Shown: one piece after another, positions 16,290 through 24,229 of the stretch
Position numbering within the stretch: the stretch's first letter is position 1
Layout of the letters: each line of letters starts with the position of its first letter
Assembly (NCBI RefSeq): GCF_010731775.1
Contig: NZ_AP022590.1
Span: 3,968,001 to 4,032,000, forward strand
Length of the DNA: 64,000 bases
DNA from: Mycobacterium mantenii
Lineage (GTDB): Bacteria; Actinomycetota; Actinomycetes; Mycobacteriales; Mycobacteriaceae
Direction of reading: 5' to 3'
The notes under the pieces: model-generated
The model's database searches: none
What the model saw: only the letters and a program-made list of their open reading frames with translations
Told to the model about the DNA's origin: nothing
Made by a program: the position numbers and the translations under genes

Positions 16290-17936
16290 TTACAGGGTTT
16301 CGTCCAGCTCGCCGAGGCGGTCGGTCAACCGCAGATTCTCGGAGTAATCGACCGGGCAACTGATCAGCGAGACACCGTCGTCGGCCAGCGCGGTCCGCAG
16401 CGTCGGCAGCAGCTCCTCGGCGCTGTTGATCCGGTATCCCTTGGCGCCGAAGCTTTCCGCGTAGGTCACCACGTCCGGGTTGTTGAACTTCACGTAGTAG
16501 TGCGCGCCGAGTTCGAGGTCCATCTTCCACTCGATGAGGCCGTAACCGCCGTCCTCCCAGATCAGCACCACCAGCGGGATCCGCTCCCGCACGGCGGTCT
16601 CGATTTCTTGCGAGTTCATCAGGAACGCGCCGTCGCCGACGACGGCGAGCACCTTGGTCTCCGGCTGCGCCAGCTTGACACCCAGTGCGCCCGGGAGGGC
16701 AAAACTCATGGTGGATAAGCCGTTTGAGATCAGGCAGGTGTTCCGCTCGTAGGTCGGGTAGAGCCGGGCCATCCACATCTTGGTGGCGCCGGTATCGACC
16801 AGGACGATGTCGCTGCGCCCCAGCGCCGCCCGGGTGTCGGCGACCACCCGGGCCGGCGCCAGCGGATAGCGCGAATCCTGTTGACCCCGTTCGAATTCCT
16901 CGGTCAGCAGACCCGAGCCGGGCACCTCGTCGGCATGGTCGAAGCTGTGACCGGACAGCGCGTCGGTCAGGGCGTTCAGCGAATCGCTGATGTCACCGAT
17001 GATCCCCACGTCGACCGAGTAGTGCGCGTCGACCTCGGCCGGGAATCGGTGAATGTGGATGATCTTCTTGTCGGCCTGCGGGTTGATCCGGACCGGGTCG
17101 AACTCCTGCAACTCATAACCGACGGTGATGACGGCGTCGGCGTTGTCGAACCCGAAGTTGACGTAGTCGTGCCGCATGAAGCCGAGCGTGCCGATGCTGT
17201 TGGGGTGGTCGTCGGGCATCACCCCCTTGCCGTGGAAGGTGTTGGCCACCTGGATACCGAATTCCTCGGAGAAGCGCACCAGGGCCTTGGTGGCGTCGGC
17301 GCGCGCGGCGCCGTGCCCGGCCAGCAACACCGGGCGCTTCGCCTCGCGCAGGACGTCGACGGCGCGTGCCACCTGGCGGGGTGCCGGAGCGTCGGCGCGG
17401 ACGACGTTGCGGGGCAACGGTCCCAGGTCGTAGTCGGAGTCATCGGCGTCGATGTGCTCGGGCACGGCCAGGTACACCGCGGCCGGACGTTCGGACTCGG
17501 CGACTTTGAACGCCTTGCGGACCATCTCGGGGATGGCGCGCGGGGTCGGGATGCCGGCGGACCACCGCGTGATGGGGGCGAACATCGACACCAGGTCGAC
17601 GTACTGGTGCGACTCCTTGAACTCCCGGTCGTGACCCACCTGGGCGGAGATGGCGACCAGTGGGGTGCTGTTGGTAGTGGCGTCGGCCACACCGAGTTGC
17701 ATGTTGATCGCGCCGGGCCCCAACGTGGCCGACACTACCGCCGCCCGCCCGGTGACCCTGCCATACATCTCGGCCATGAACGAGGCGGCCTGCTCGTGCC
17801 GGGTGAGCACGTAGCGGATGGTCGAGGAAGCCAGCGCCTGCACGAACCGGATGTTCTCCTCGCCGGGCACCCCGAACACGACGGAAACACCCTCGTTTTC
17901 CAGGCACTTGACGATCAGCTCAGCGGCTTTGCTCAT
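16290..17936 (-). CDS. AlsS-like catabolic acetolactate synthase (ThDP enzyme)
   Basis: A 548-residue thiamine-diphosphate enzyme. The catalytic Glu48 lies in TRHEQAASFMAE, and the ThDP/Mg motif starts GDGAFLMNSQEIE. HQYVDLVSMFAPITRWS, GYELQEFDPVRIN and PVDYSENLRL resemble Bacillus AlsS more than anabolic IlvB, suggesting FAD-independent condensation of two pyruvates to acetolactate. GGGAGGTGT precedes the ATG. It is divergent from gabD1 across 90 bp. No acetolactate decarboxylase gene lies beside it. It is not in the M. tuberculosis order here. The substrate could be another 2-keto acid. Confidence 0.8.
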   Translation of the reverse strand: MSKAAELIVKCLENEGVSVVFGVPGEENIRFVQALASSTIRYVLTRHEQAASFMAEMYGRVTGRAAVVSATLGPGAINMQLGVADATTNSTPLVAISAQVGHDREFKESHQYVDLVSMFAPITRWSAGIPTPRAIPEMVRKAFKVAESERPAAVYLAVPEHIDADDSDYDLGPLPRNVVRADAPAPRQVARAVDVLREAKRPVLLAGHGAARADATKALVRFSEEFGIQVANTFHGKGVMPDDHPNSIGTLGFMRHDYVNFGFDNADAVITVGYELQEFDPVRINPQADKKIIHIHRFPAEVDAHYSVDVGIIGDISDSLNALTDALSGHSFDHADEVPGSGLLTEEFERGQQDSRYPLAPARVVADTRAALGRSDIVLVDTGATKMWMARLYPTYERNTCLISNGLSTMSFALPGALGVKLAQPETKVLAVVGDGAFLMNSQEIETAVRERIPLVVLIWEDGGYGLIEWKMDLELGAHYYVKFNNPDVVTYAESFGAKGYRINSAEELLPTLRTALADDGVSLISCPVDYSENLRLTDRLGELDETL

Positions 17937-18026
17937 CCGACACCTCCCTTAGGGGAACGATAGTGGCAGGCTAGGTGTTGGACTTTCCGCCACCAAGCAA
18001 TACGAACCCGACGAAGGAGCGCCGAC

Positions 18027-19445
18027 GTGCCCATCGCCACCATCAACCCGGCTACCGGCGAGACAGTGAAGACCTTCACCCCGGCCACCGATCAAGAAGT
18101 CGATGCCGCGATTGCCCGCGCCTACGAACGCTTCCTCGACTACCGCCACAACACCACGTTTGCCCAGCGCGCCCAGTGGGCAAACGCCACCGCCGACCTC
18201 CTTGAGGCGGAGGCCGACGAGGTCGCCGCCATGATGACCCTGGAGATGGGCAAAACCCTGAAATCGGCCAAAGCGGAAGCGATCAAGTGCGCCAAGGGTT
18301 TTCGCTACTACGCCGAAAACGCCGAGCAGCTGCTGGCCGACGAGCCGGCCGACGCCAAGGCGGTCGGCGCGAAGCAGGCCTACACTCGCTACCAGCCGCT
18401 CGGCGTGGTGCTGGCCGTAATGCCGTGGAACTTCCCGCTCTGGCAGGCCGTTCGTTTCGCCGCGCCCGCGCTGATGGCGGGCAACGTCGGGATCCTCAAG
18501 CACGCGTCGAACGTCCCGCAGAGCGCGCTGTATCTGGCCGACGTCATCGCCCGCGGCGGCTTCCCCGCGGGCTGCTTCCAAACCCTGCTCGTCTCCTCCA
18601 GCGCGGTCGAGCGAATCCTGCGCGATCCCCGGGTCGCGGCGGCCACCCTGACCGGCAGCGAACCGGCCGGCCAATCTGTGGCGGCCATCGCCGGTGACGA
18701 GATCAAGCCGACGGTGCTCGAGCTCGGGGGCAGCGACCCGTTCATCGTCATGCCCTCGGCGGACCTGGACGAGGCCGCCAAGACCGCGGTCACCGCCCGG
18801 GTGCAGAACAACGGCCAGTCCTGTATCGCCGCAAAGCGATTCATCGTTCACACCGATGTCTATGACGCGTTCGTCGATAAGTTCACCGAGCGGATGGAGG
18901 CGCTGACCATTGGCGACCCGACCGACCCGGACACCGACGTGGGTCCGCTGGCCACCGAGTCGGGCCGCGACGAGATCGCCAAGCAGGTCGACGACGCCGC
19001 CGCGGCGGGCGCCACGATCCGCCTCGGTGGCAAGCCCATCGACCGGCCGGGGTGGTACTACCCGCCGACGGTGGTCACCGACATCACCAAGGACATGGCC
19101 CTGTACACCGAGGAGGTGTTCGGCCCGGTCGCATCCATGTACCGAGCGGCGGACATCGACGAAGCCATCGACATCGCCAACGCCACCACCTTCGGATTGG
19201 GGTCCAACGCCTGGACCAACGACGAGGCCGAGCAGCAGCGCTTCATCGACGACATCGAGGCCGGCCAGGTCTTCATCAACGGGATGACGGTGTCCTATCC
19301 CGAGCTGGGGTTCGGCGGCGTCAAGCGGTCGGGGTACGGCCGCGAACTGGCGGGCCTGGGCATCCGGGCGTTCGTCAACGCCAAGACCGTGTGGGTCGGG
19401 GAATCCGAGAGCGGCTCCGCGGCCGGCGACAACAAGATCGAGTGA
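18027..19445 (+). CDS. gabD1: Succinate-semialdehyde dehydrogenase GabD1
   Basis: A 472-residue aldehyde dehydrogenase oxidising succinic semialdehyde to succinate with NADP+, part of the GABA-shunt / variant TCA route in mycobacteria. The general base Glu is in LELGGSDPF and the nucleophile Cys in NNGQSCIAAKRF; PWNFPLWQ is the cofactor-binding segment. The GTG start has GAAGGAG 9 nt upstream and gives the N-terminus of Rv0234c. A hairpin and a long inverted repeat follow the stop. Confidence 0.92.
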   Translation: MPIATINPATGETVKTFTPATDQEVDAAIARAYERFLDYRHNTTFAQRAQWANATADLLEAEADEVAAMMTLEMGKTLKSAKAEAIKCAKGFRYYAENAEQLLADEPADAKAVGAKQAYTRYQPLGVVLAVMPWNFPLWQAVRFAAPALMAGNVGILKHASNVPQSALYLADVIARGGFPAGCFQTLLVSSSAVERILRDPRVAAATLTGSEPAGQSVAAIAGDEIKPTVLELGGSDPFIVMPSADLDEAAKTAVTARVQNNGQSCIAAKRFIVHTDVYDAFVDKFTERMEALTIGDPTDPDTDVGPLATESGRDEIAKQVDDAAAAGATIRLGGKPIDRPGWYYPPTVVTDITKDMALYTEEVFGPVASMYRAADIDEAIDIANATTFGLGSNAWTNDEAEQQRFIDDIEAGQVFINGMTVSYPELGFGGVKRSGYGRELAGLGIRAFVNAKTVWVGESESGSAAGDNKIE

Positions 19446-19447
19446 CC

Positions 19448-19541
19448 GCCCGGCCCGCTAGCCGGGCCGGGCCGGGCCGCCGAGCGTGGGGCCTACGCAC
19501 GAAATGTAGGCAATGCCCGTCTATAGGGCCCACACTCGGCG
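19448..19541 (+). terminator. Hairpin plus long inverted repeat downstream of gabD1 (TRIT-like)
   Basis: A 7-bp GCCCGGC/GCCGGGC hairpin (19448-19467) is followed by 13-bp arms CGCCGAGCGTGGG (19478-19490) and CCCACACTCGGCG (19529-19541). The single mismatch becomes a G-U pair in RNA. There is no U-tract. It resembles the long-stem mycobacterial terminator-like motif called TRIT. Confidence 0.5.
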
Positions 19542-19559
19542 TGCGTCCGCTAGGCCGGG

Positions 19560-19642
19560 CGGCGGTCGCGAGCGCGGCGCGGCCGGGCGCAGCGGGTCGC
19601 CGCCACCAGGTCCAGCCGGGCGAAGCGCGCCGCCACCATCAG
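19560..19642. repeat. MIRU-like single unit plus partial unit at nrdB 3' end
   Basis: The stretch GGTCGCGAGCGCGGCG through GCAGCGGGTCGCCGCC matches the 57-bp family at 47586, followed by a partial copy ending CGCCACCATCAG. The nrdB stop codon (19639-19641) is formed inside the partial unit, as often seen for MIRUs. Confidence 0.6.
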
Positions 19643-20574
19643 ACCCCCGCCAGGGCCCGCTCGTCCTCCTCGGCGAAGGTGTCCTCAAGTTGCAGCGGCG
19701 CGTAGTCGAGGTCGATCTCGCCGACGGGGCGCCCGCGCGCGCTGGAGATGGTGCCGAATCGGCGCATCCCCTTATCAGAGGCGTACTGCATGAACTCGTC
19801 CACCGACAGGCCGAAGGGCATTGGATCGTAGAGGGCGAAGCCCTCTTCGATGAGACGCAGGCCAAGCGGCATCAGCTCGTTCATCCGCGTCTCGAAGACG
19901 CCCCAGTTGGCGTCGTCGGCGGCCACGTGGCGCCGGCAGGTGAAGGTGCCCCACGCCATGTGCCGTCGCTCGTCGTCGCCGATGCGTCGCACCAACTCCT
20001 GCATGCCGGGCAGGATGCCGCGTTCCACGCAGATCTTGTGCCAGCCGAAGTAACCGGTAAGCGCCAGCATGCCTTCGACCATGTGGTTGTAGGTCACCGA
20101 CGCCCGCACCTGGGCGGCCGGAGACGGATCGACCGTCAGCGCGTGCAGGCAGTCCGGCAGCTCCTCGTAGAAGATCGTGCGGTAAGTCGGGACGTCGTCG
20201 AGGAAGTTGTGCAGGTCCTCGGTGATACCGACGGCGTCGAGCCACATGCGGAACACCTGGACGTGCTTGGCCTCCTCGAAGGCGAACTGCGTCAGATACA
20301 TCTCGTCGCCGAGCCGGCCCTCGGCCCGCATCGCGGCCATGAACGGCTGGATGTCCTGGGTCACCGACTCCTCGCCGGCGATGAACTCGGCGCACAACCG
20401 AGTCGCGTAGCTGCGCTCGTCGTCGGTCAGGCGTTCCCAGTCCTCGCGATCGCGGGAGAAGTCGATGTCGGCCGGATTCCAGAATTTCGTGTTGCCGCCC
20501 GCAAACAGCTTGAGCGGCAAACTGTCCCAGTTCAGACCGCCCTCGGCCATCGAGGCAATTCGGGTTCGATTCAT
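19639..20574 (-). CDS. nrdB: R2-like ligand-binding Mn/Fe oxidase (R2lox, NrdB-like)
   Basis: A 311-residue ferritin-fold protein annotated historically as NrdB but belonging to R2lox (Rv0233). All metal ligands align at the same numbers as in Rv0233: Glu68, Glu101, His104, Glu167, Glu202 and His205. The residues of the unusual Val71-Tyr162 ether crosslink are both present. The family binds a long-chain fatty-acid-like ligand and is thought to be an oxidase rather than a ribonucleotide reductase subunit. Its ATG overlaps the upstream TetR stop by 4 bp (ATGA), so translation is coupled. Confidence 0.93.
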   Translation of the reverse strand: MNRTRIASMAEGGLNWDSLPLKLFAGGNTKFWNPADIDFSRDREDWERLTDDERSYATRLCAEFIAGEESVTQDIQPFMAAMRAEGRLGDEMYLTQFAFEEAKHVQVFRMWLDAVGITEDLHNFLDDVPTYRTIFYEELPDCLHALTVDPSPAAQVRASVTYNHMVEGMLALTGYFGWHKICVERGILPGMQELVRRIGDDERRHMAWGTFTCRRHVAADDANWGVFETRMNELMPLGLRLIEEGFALYDPMPFGLSVDEFMQYASDKGMRRFGTISSARGRPVGEIDLDYAPLQLEDTFAEEDERALAGV

Positions 20575-21254
20575 GTGACCTCCTCAGATTGTTTCGGGGC
20601 TGAGCCGACGGACGACGCGGAGAACGCGGCCGCCAGCACGGCGACGAGCCTGCGCACGGCCAGCGCCGGCTGCTCCGGCGAGGGCTCGTCGAGCCCCAGG
20701 ACCGGGTCCAGGCCGCGCATGTAGGGCGCCAGCGCCAGGTGCGGAAAGATCAACAGCAGCAACGACAGCAGCGCGTCGGTATCGGAATCCGCACGCAGGT
20801 CGCCGCGGTTCTGCGCGTCGCGGACGAGCGGGCGCATCACTTCCAGGTAGTGGCGGTGGATGACGTTCTGCACGCTCACGCGGGCTTCGGTGTCGACCTC
20901 CAGGGTCGCCGCGGCGTGCAGCGCGCGCTCGTGCGGATGGTCCGCGAAGTAAGCCACCCATGCGTCGAGCCAGTCGGTGAGAAACTCGAAAAAGGGTCGG
21001 CTCGAGTCGAGTTCGCGGATGCGGTCCTCCATGTAGGCTCGCACCCGCTGGCTGCCGATGTCGGCGATGAACGCATACAGGTCACGCTTGTCGGCGAAGT
21101 ATTGGAACAGGCTGCCCTTGGCGACCCCGGCGCGGCGCGCGATGACGTTGAGGCTGCCCCGGGAGAACCCGTGGGCGCCGAACTCCGACTCGGCGGCTTC
21201 GATGATCGCGGCGCGACGAGCGGGATCGACCCGCGCCCAGGTGACCGTTGGCAA
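20571..21254 (-). CDS. TetR-family regulator of the R2lox operon (Rv0232-like)
   Basis: A 227-residue TetR protein with the helix-turn-helix [20 protein letters not shown] and an all-helical ligand domain. The start is TTG at 21254, with GGAGGGG immediately upstream, matching the recalled N-terminus of Rv0232 ([15 protein letters not shown]). It overlaps nrdB by 4 bp. Two strong palindromes overlap its promoter, indicating autoregulation. A fatty-acyl or similar ligand would fit its R2lox and acyl-CoA dehydrogenase neighbours. Confidence 0.88.
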   Translation of the reverse strand: MPTVTWARVDPARRAAIIEAAESEFGAHGFSRGSLNVIARRAGVAKGSLFQYFADKRDLYAFIADIGSQRVRAYMEDRIRELDSSRPFFEFLTDWLDAWVAYFADHPHERALHAAATLEVDTEARVSVQNVIHRHYLEVMRPLVRDAQNRGDLRADSDTDALLSLLLLIFPHLALAPYMRGLDPVLGLDEPSPEQPALAVRRLVAVLAAAFSASSVGSAPKQSEEVT

Positions 21255-21270
21255 TGCCCCTCCTTTGGTG

Positions 21271-21312
21271 AATGACCACTGGTCATTTTACTGTGAGGAA
21301 CCTCACAGTCAA
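21271..21312 (-). promoter_or_regulatory. Promoter with two overlapping palindromes upstream of tetR-nrdB
   Basis: Reading the minus strand, TTGACT (21312-21307) and TAAAAT (21290-21285) are spaced by 16 nt and form a good promoter. The spacer contains most of the perfect palindrome ACTGTGAGG-N2-CCTCACAGT (21290-21309). A second, AATGACC-ACT-GGTCATT (21271-21287), covers the -10 and the expected transcription start. Confidence 0.65.
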
Positions 21313-21340
21313 GGGGTCGGATAACCACGTGGGCACGCCC

Positions 21341-21392
21341 AGCGTCACGCCGGCGTGACGGCGGAATGCGAACGTCACGCCGGCGTGACGCT
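21341..21392 (-). terminator. 52-bp perfect inverted repeat downstream of fadE4
   Basis: Arms AGCGTCACGCCGGCGTGACG (21341-21360) and its exact complement (21373-21392) surround a 12-nt loop; each arm is itself an 18-bp perfect palindrome. It begins 18 nt after the fadE4 stop, so a 20-bp hairpin terminator without a U-tract (TRIT-like) is the simplest reading. A protein-binding site is the alternative. Confidence 0.6.
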
Positions 21393-21410
21393 CGGGCGGC
21401 GGCGAGAGAT

Positions 21411-23123
21411 CTACGGACGCATCCGGTACGCACCGTTGATTGGCTGGATGTGATCCTTCCAAATCTGGTCGTAGCGCGCGGGATCGTGGGCGGGGCGGCG
21501 AATCATCCGCAGCGCGAAGCGGGCCTGCTCGTCCGTTGTCGCGGGCTTGTCGCTGAGTTCCACGGCGTAGGCGTTGAAGTCGCGGACCAGCACCGCGAAG
21601 ATCTCGTCGATCAAGGTCTCGTCGCAACCCTTTTCGGAGCCCGATAGCCCGGCCTCCTCCAGGATGAGTTGGGCGTAGGGCACGGTGGCGAACAGCTGGC
21701 CGACGGCGAAGGCGAAGTCGATGTCCTTCTGCTGCGCGGCATCCGGGGTGGCGCTGGCCAGCATCTCGGCCAGCACGTCGATTTGCGAGCGCAGCAGCGC
21801 GACGTTGGGCAACTGCCCGAAGCGGTCGAACGACGCGCGCCAGTCGTGGAAGCGCACCTTGCCCAGGCCGCCGGTCGGTCCCTGCGCGAACAGGAACGTG
21901 TCGTCGGCCGCGTCGTCGCGCCGGCCGATCGACGGCAGCGCGGCGTTGGGGGCGAACAGGAAGTTGGGCATGAACTTGGCGAGCAGCCCGATGTTGATGT
22001 GGACGGTGCCCTCCAGCCTTGGCAGCAGGCCGATCTCACGGGTCATCGCCTCGAAGATGGTGTCCTTCTCCACGCCTTTGGCGGCGATGACGTCCCACAG
22101 CGCGGTGATGACGCGTTCGCCCTCGCTGGTGATCTTGGCCTTGGTGAGCGGGCTGTACAACAGGTAGCGGCGGTCCTGCACCGACGCGCTGCGCATGTAG
22201 TCGCTGGCCCGGGTGGCGACCAGCCGCATCGCGACCAGCCGCGTGTAGGCGTCGGTGAGCAGCCGCCGCACGTGGGAGAAATCGGTGACGACGGTGCCAT
22301 ACAGGATGCGGTTGGACGCGTGGGTGACAGCCTCGTACATGGCGTGGGTACACATGCCGACCGCACCCCAGCCGAGGTTGTACTTGCAGACGTTGACGGT
22401 GTTGAGCGCGGCGTGGAAGGCGTCGGGACCGCGGTGCAGGATGTCGGCCTCGGTGACCGGGTAGTCGCGCAGCGCGTAGTTGGCCACGTAATTCTGCGAA
22501 TTCACCACGTTCTTGATCAGGTCGTAGCGGTCATGCTGCGAGTCGGCGGCGAAGAACACGTACTCGTCGGTGCCTTCGAACTTGCCGAAGGTCGAGACCA
22601 TCCGCGCCACGTTGGCGTTGCCGATGTAGTACTTCTGCCCGCTCGCGGTCCAGCCCCCGTTAGGCGACGCCGTCAGGTTCATGTCGGTCTGGTAGACGTC
22701 CGCGCCGTGCGTCTGCTCCGACAGGCCGAAGGCGAACACCTCGCCGGCCTCGAGCAACGCGGCGGCCTTGCGCTTGGCGTCGGAGTTGGCGCTCATCCAG
22801 ATCGGACCCAGGCCCAGCGCGGTGACCTGGAAGGGATACCAGTAGTTCAGCCCGTAGAAGCCGACGATCTCGGCGAACTCACTGATCCGATAGGTGTCCC
22901 AGCGGCAGTCGTCGGCGCCGTACTCGGACGGCGTCAGCAGTGAGGCGAAGATGCGCTCCCGGCCGATGTGCTCCAAAAAGTCCGAGTACCACACCCGTTC
23001 GTGGTCGTCGGACTTCAACCGGGCCTTGCCCCGGGACTCGAAGAAGTCCACCGTCGCCGCCATGATCTCCCCCGAGCGGCGGTCTGGGTACTGGCGCTGC
23101 AAGTGGTTGGGATTGAGCAACAT
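21411..23123 (-). CDS. fadE4: Acyl-CoA dehydrogenase FadE4
   Basis: A 570-residue acyl-CoA dehydrogenase of the long mycobacterial type, catalysing the first oxidative step of beta-oxidation with FAD. The FAD/substrate region AFGLSEQTHGADVYQTDMNL is clear. I chose ATG 23123 (MLLNPNHLQRQYPD), which matches recalled Rv0231 and has GGGAG about 8 nt upstream; the ORF continues 27 codons further without support. It is divergent from php (125 bp apart). The tetR-nrdB operon lies downstream beyond a strong terminator-like palindrome. Confidence 0.88.
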   Translation of the reverse strand: MLLNPNHLQRQYPDRRSGEIMAATVDFFESRGKARLKSDDHERVWYSDFLEHIGRERIFASLLTPSEYGADDCRWDTYRISEFAEIVGFYGLNYWYPFQVTALGLGPIWMSANSDAKRKAAALLEAGEVFAFGLSEQTHGADVYQTDMNLTASPNGGWTASGQKYYIGNANVARMVSTFGKFEGTDEYVFFAADSQHDRYDLIKNVVNSQNYVANYALRDYPVTEADILHRGPDAFHAALNTVNVCKYNLGWGAVGMCTHAMYEAVTHASNRILYGTVVTDFSHVRRLLTDAYTRLVAMRLVATRASDYMRSASVQDRRYLLYSPLTKAKITSEGERVITALWDVIAAKGVEKDTIFEAMTREIGLLPRLEGTVHINIGLLAKFMPNFLFAPNAALPSIGRRDDAADDTFLFAQGPTGGLGKVRFHDWRASFDRFGQLPNVALLRSQIDVLAEMLASATPDAAQQKDIDFAFAVGQLFATVPYAQLILEEAGLSGSEKGCDETLIDEIFAVLVRDFNAYAVELSDKPATTDEQARFALRMIRRPAHDPARYDQIWKDHIQPINGAYRMRP

Positions 23124-23235
23124 GACGTGACTCCCAGCGGGTTCTCGACGAGGACGAGGGTGACGGTACTGCAATTGGCGCGGCCGTCGGGGCACACCGA
23201 ACAAAACGGCCCTGTTGATCGGGTGTCGGTCGACC

Positions 23236-23241
23236 TAGCAT
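23236..23241 (+). promoter_or_regulatory. -10 element TAGCAT, probable leaderless promoter of php
   Basis: TAGCAT fits the mycobacterial TANNNT -10 consensus and ends 7 nt before the GTG start at 23249. No Shine-Dalgarno is visible. Transcription would start at or next to the start codon. Confidence 0.5.
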
Positions 23242-23248
23242 CAGTGGC

Positions 23249-24229
23249 GTGTCAGAACTCAATACCGCTCGCGGGTCCATCGATACCGCCGCGCTGGGCG
23301 TGACCCTCATGCATGAGCACGTGTTCATCATGACCACCGAGATCGCGGAGAACTACCCCGAAGCGTGGGGTGACGAAGAACGTCGCGTCGCCGACGCCAT
23401 CGACAGACTGAACGAACTGAAGTCGCGCGGCGTGGACACCATCGTCGACCTCACCGTGATCGGCCTTGGCCGCTACATCCCGCGCATCGCCCGAGTCGCG
23501 GCGGCCACCGAGCTGAATATCGTTGTGGCGACCGGCCTTTACACCTACAACGACGTGCCGTTCCGTTTCCATTACGAGGGCCCGGGCGGCATGCTGGGCG
23601 GTCCCGAGATCATGACCGAGATGTTCGTCCGCGACATCGAGCAAGGCATCGCCGACACCGGCATCAAGGCCGGAATCCTCAAGTGCGCCACCGACGAGCC
23701 CGGCCTCACGCCCGGCGTCGAGCGGGTACTGCGCGCCGTGGCTCAGGCGCACAAGCGCACCGGCGTACCGATCTCCACGCACACCCATGCCGGCCTGCGG
23801 CGCGGCCTGGATCAGCAGCGCATCTTCGAAGAGGAAGGCGTCGACCTGAGCCGGGTGGTCATCGGCCACTCCGGGGACAGCACCGACATCGGCTATCTCG
23901 AAGAGCTCATCGCCCCAGGGTCTTATCTCGGGATGGACAGGTTCGGCCTCGACGTGATCTCACCGTTCGAGGAGCGGGTCAAAATCGTGGCGCAGATGTG
24001 CGAGCGCGGGCACGCCGACAAGATGGTGCTCTCCCACGACGCCAACTGCTACTTCGACGCGCTCCCCGAAGAGCTGGTGCCGCAGATGGCGCCGAACTGG
24101 CACTACCTGCACATCCACAACGATGTGATCCCCGCCCTGAAGGAACGCGGCGTCACCGACGAGCAGCTGCACACCATGCTGGTGGATAACCCGCGGCGCA
24201 TCTTCGAGCGGCAGGGCGCATATGAGTGA
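23249..24229 (+). CDS. php: Phosphotriesterase-like lactonase Php
   Basis: A 326-residue amidohydrolase-fold metalloenzyme of the phosphotriesterase-like lactonase group, which hydrolyses lactones, with promiscuous phosphotriesterase activity. The binuclear metal set is complete: His22 and His24 (HEHVF), carbamylated Lys145 (GILKCATD), His178, His207 and Asp264 (LSHDANC). The GTG start follows recalled Rv0230c. Its last 8 bp overlap the start of an acid-CoA ligase, suggesting the two act on the same compound. Confidence 0.92.
   Translation: MSELNTARGSIDTAALGVTLMHEHVFIMTTEIAENYPEAWGDEERRVADAIDRLNELKSRGVDTIVDLTVIGLGRYIPRIARVAAATELNIVVATGLYTYNDVPFRFHYEGPGGMLGGPEIMTEMFVRDIEQGIADTGIKAGILKCATDEPGLTPGVERVLRAVAQAHKRTGVPISTHTHAGLRRGLDQQRIFEEEGVDLSRVVIGHSGDSTDIGYLEELIAPGSYLGMDRFGLDVISPFEERVKIVAQMCERGHADKMVLSHDANCYFDALPEELVPQMAPNWHYLHIHNDVIPALKERGVTDEQLHTMLVDNPRRIFERQGAYE

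Noticed and set aside
17937..18026. ACACCT/AGGTGT inverted pair between the acetolactate synthase and gabD1 as an operator
   Set aside because: Arms are imperfect, about 30 nt apart, and one arm is the Shine-Dalgarno of the leftward gene.
20571..21254. nrdB neighbourhood as a ribonucleotide reductase operon
   Set aside because: No nrdA/nrdE partner is near, and ligand plus crosslink residues identify R2lox rather than a reductase subunit.
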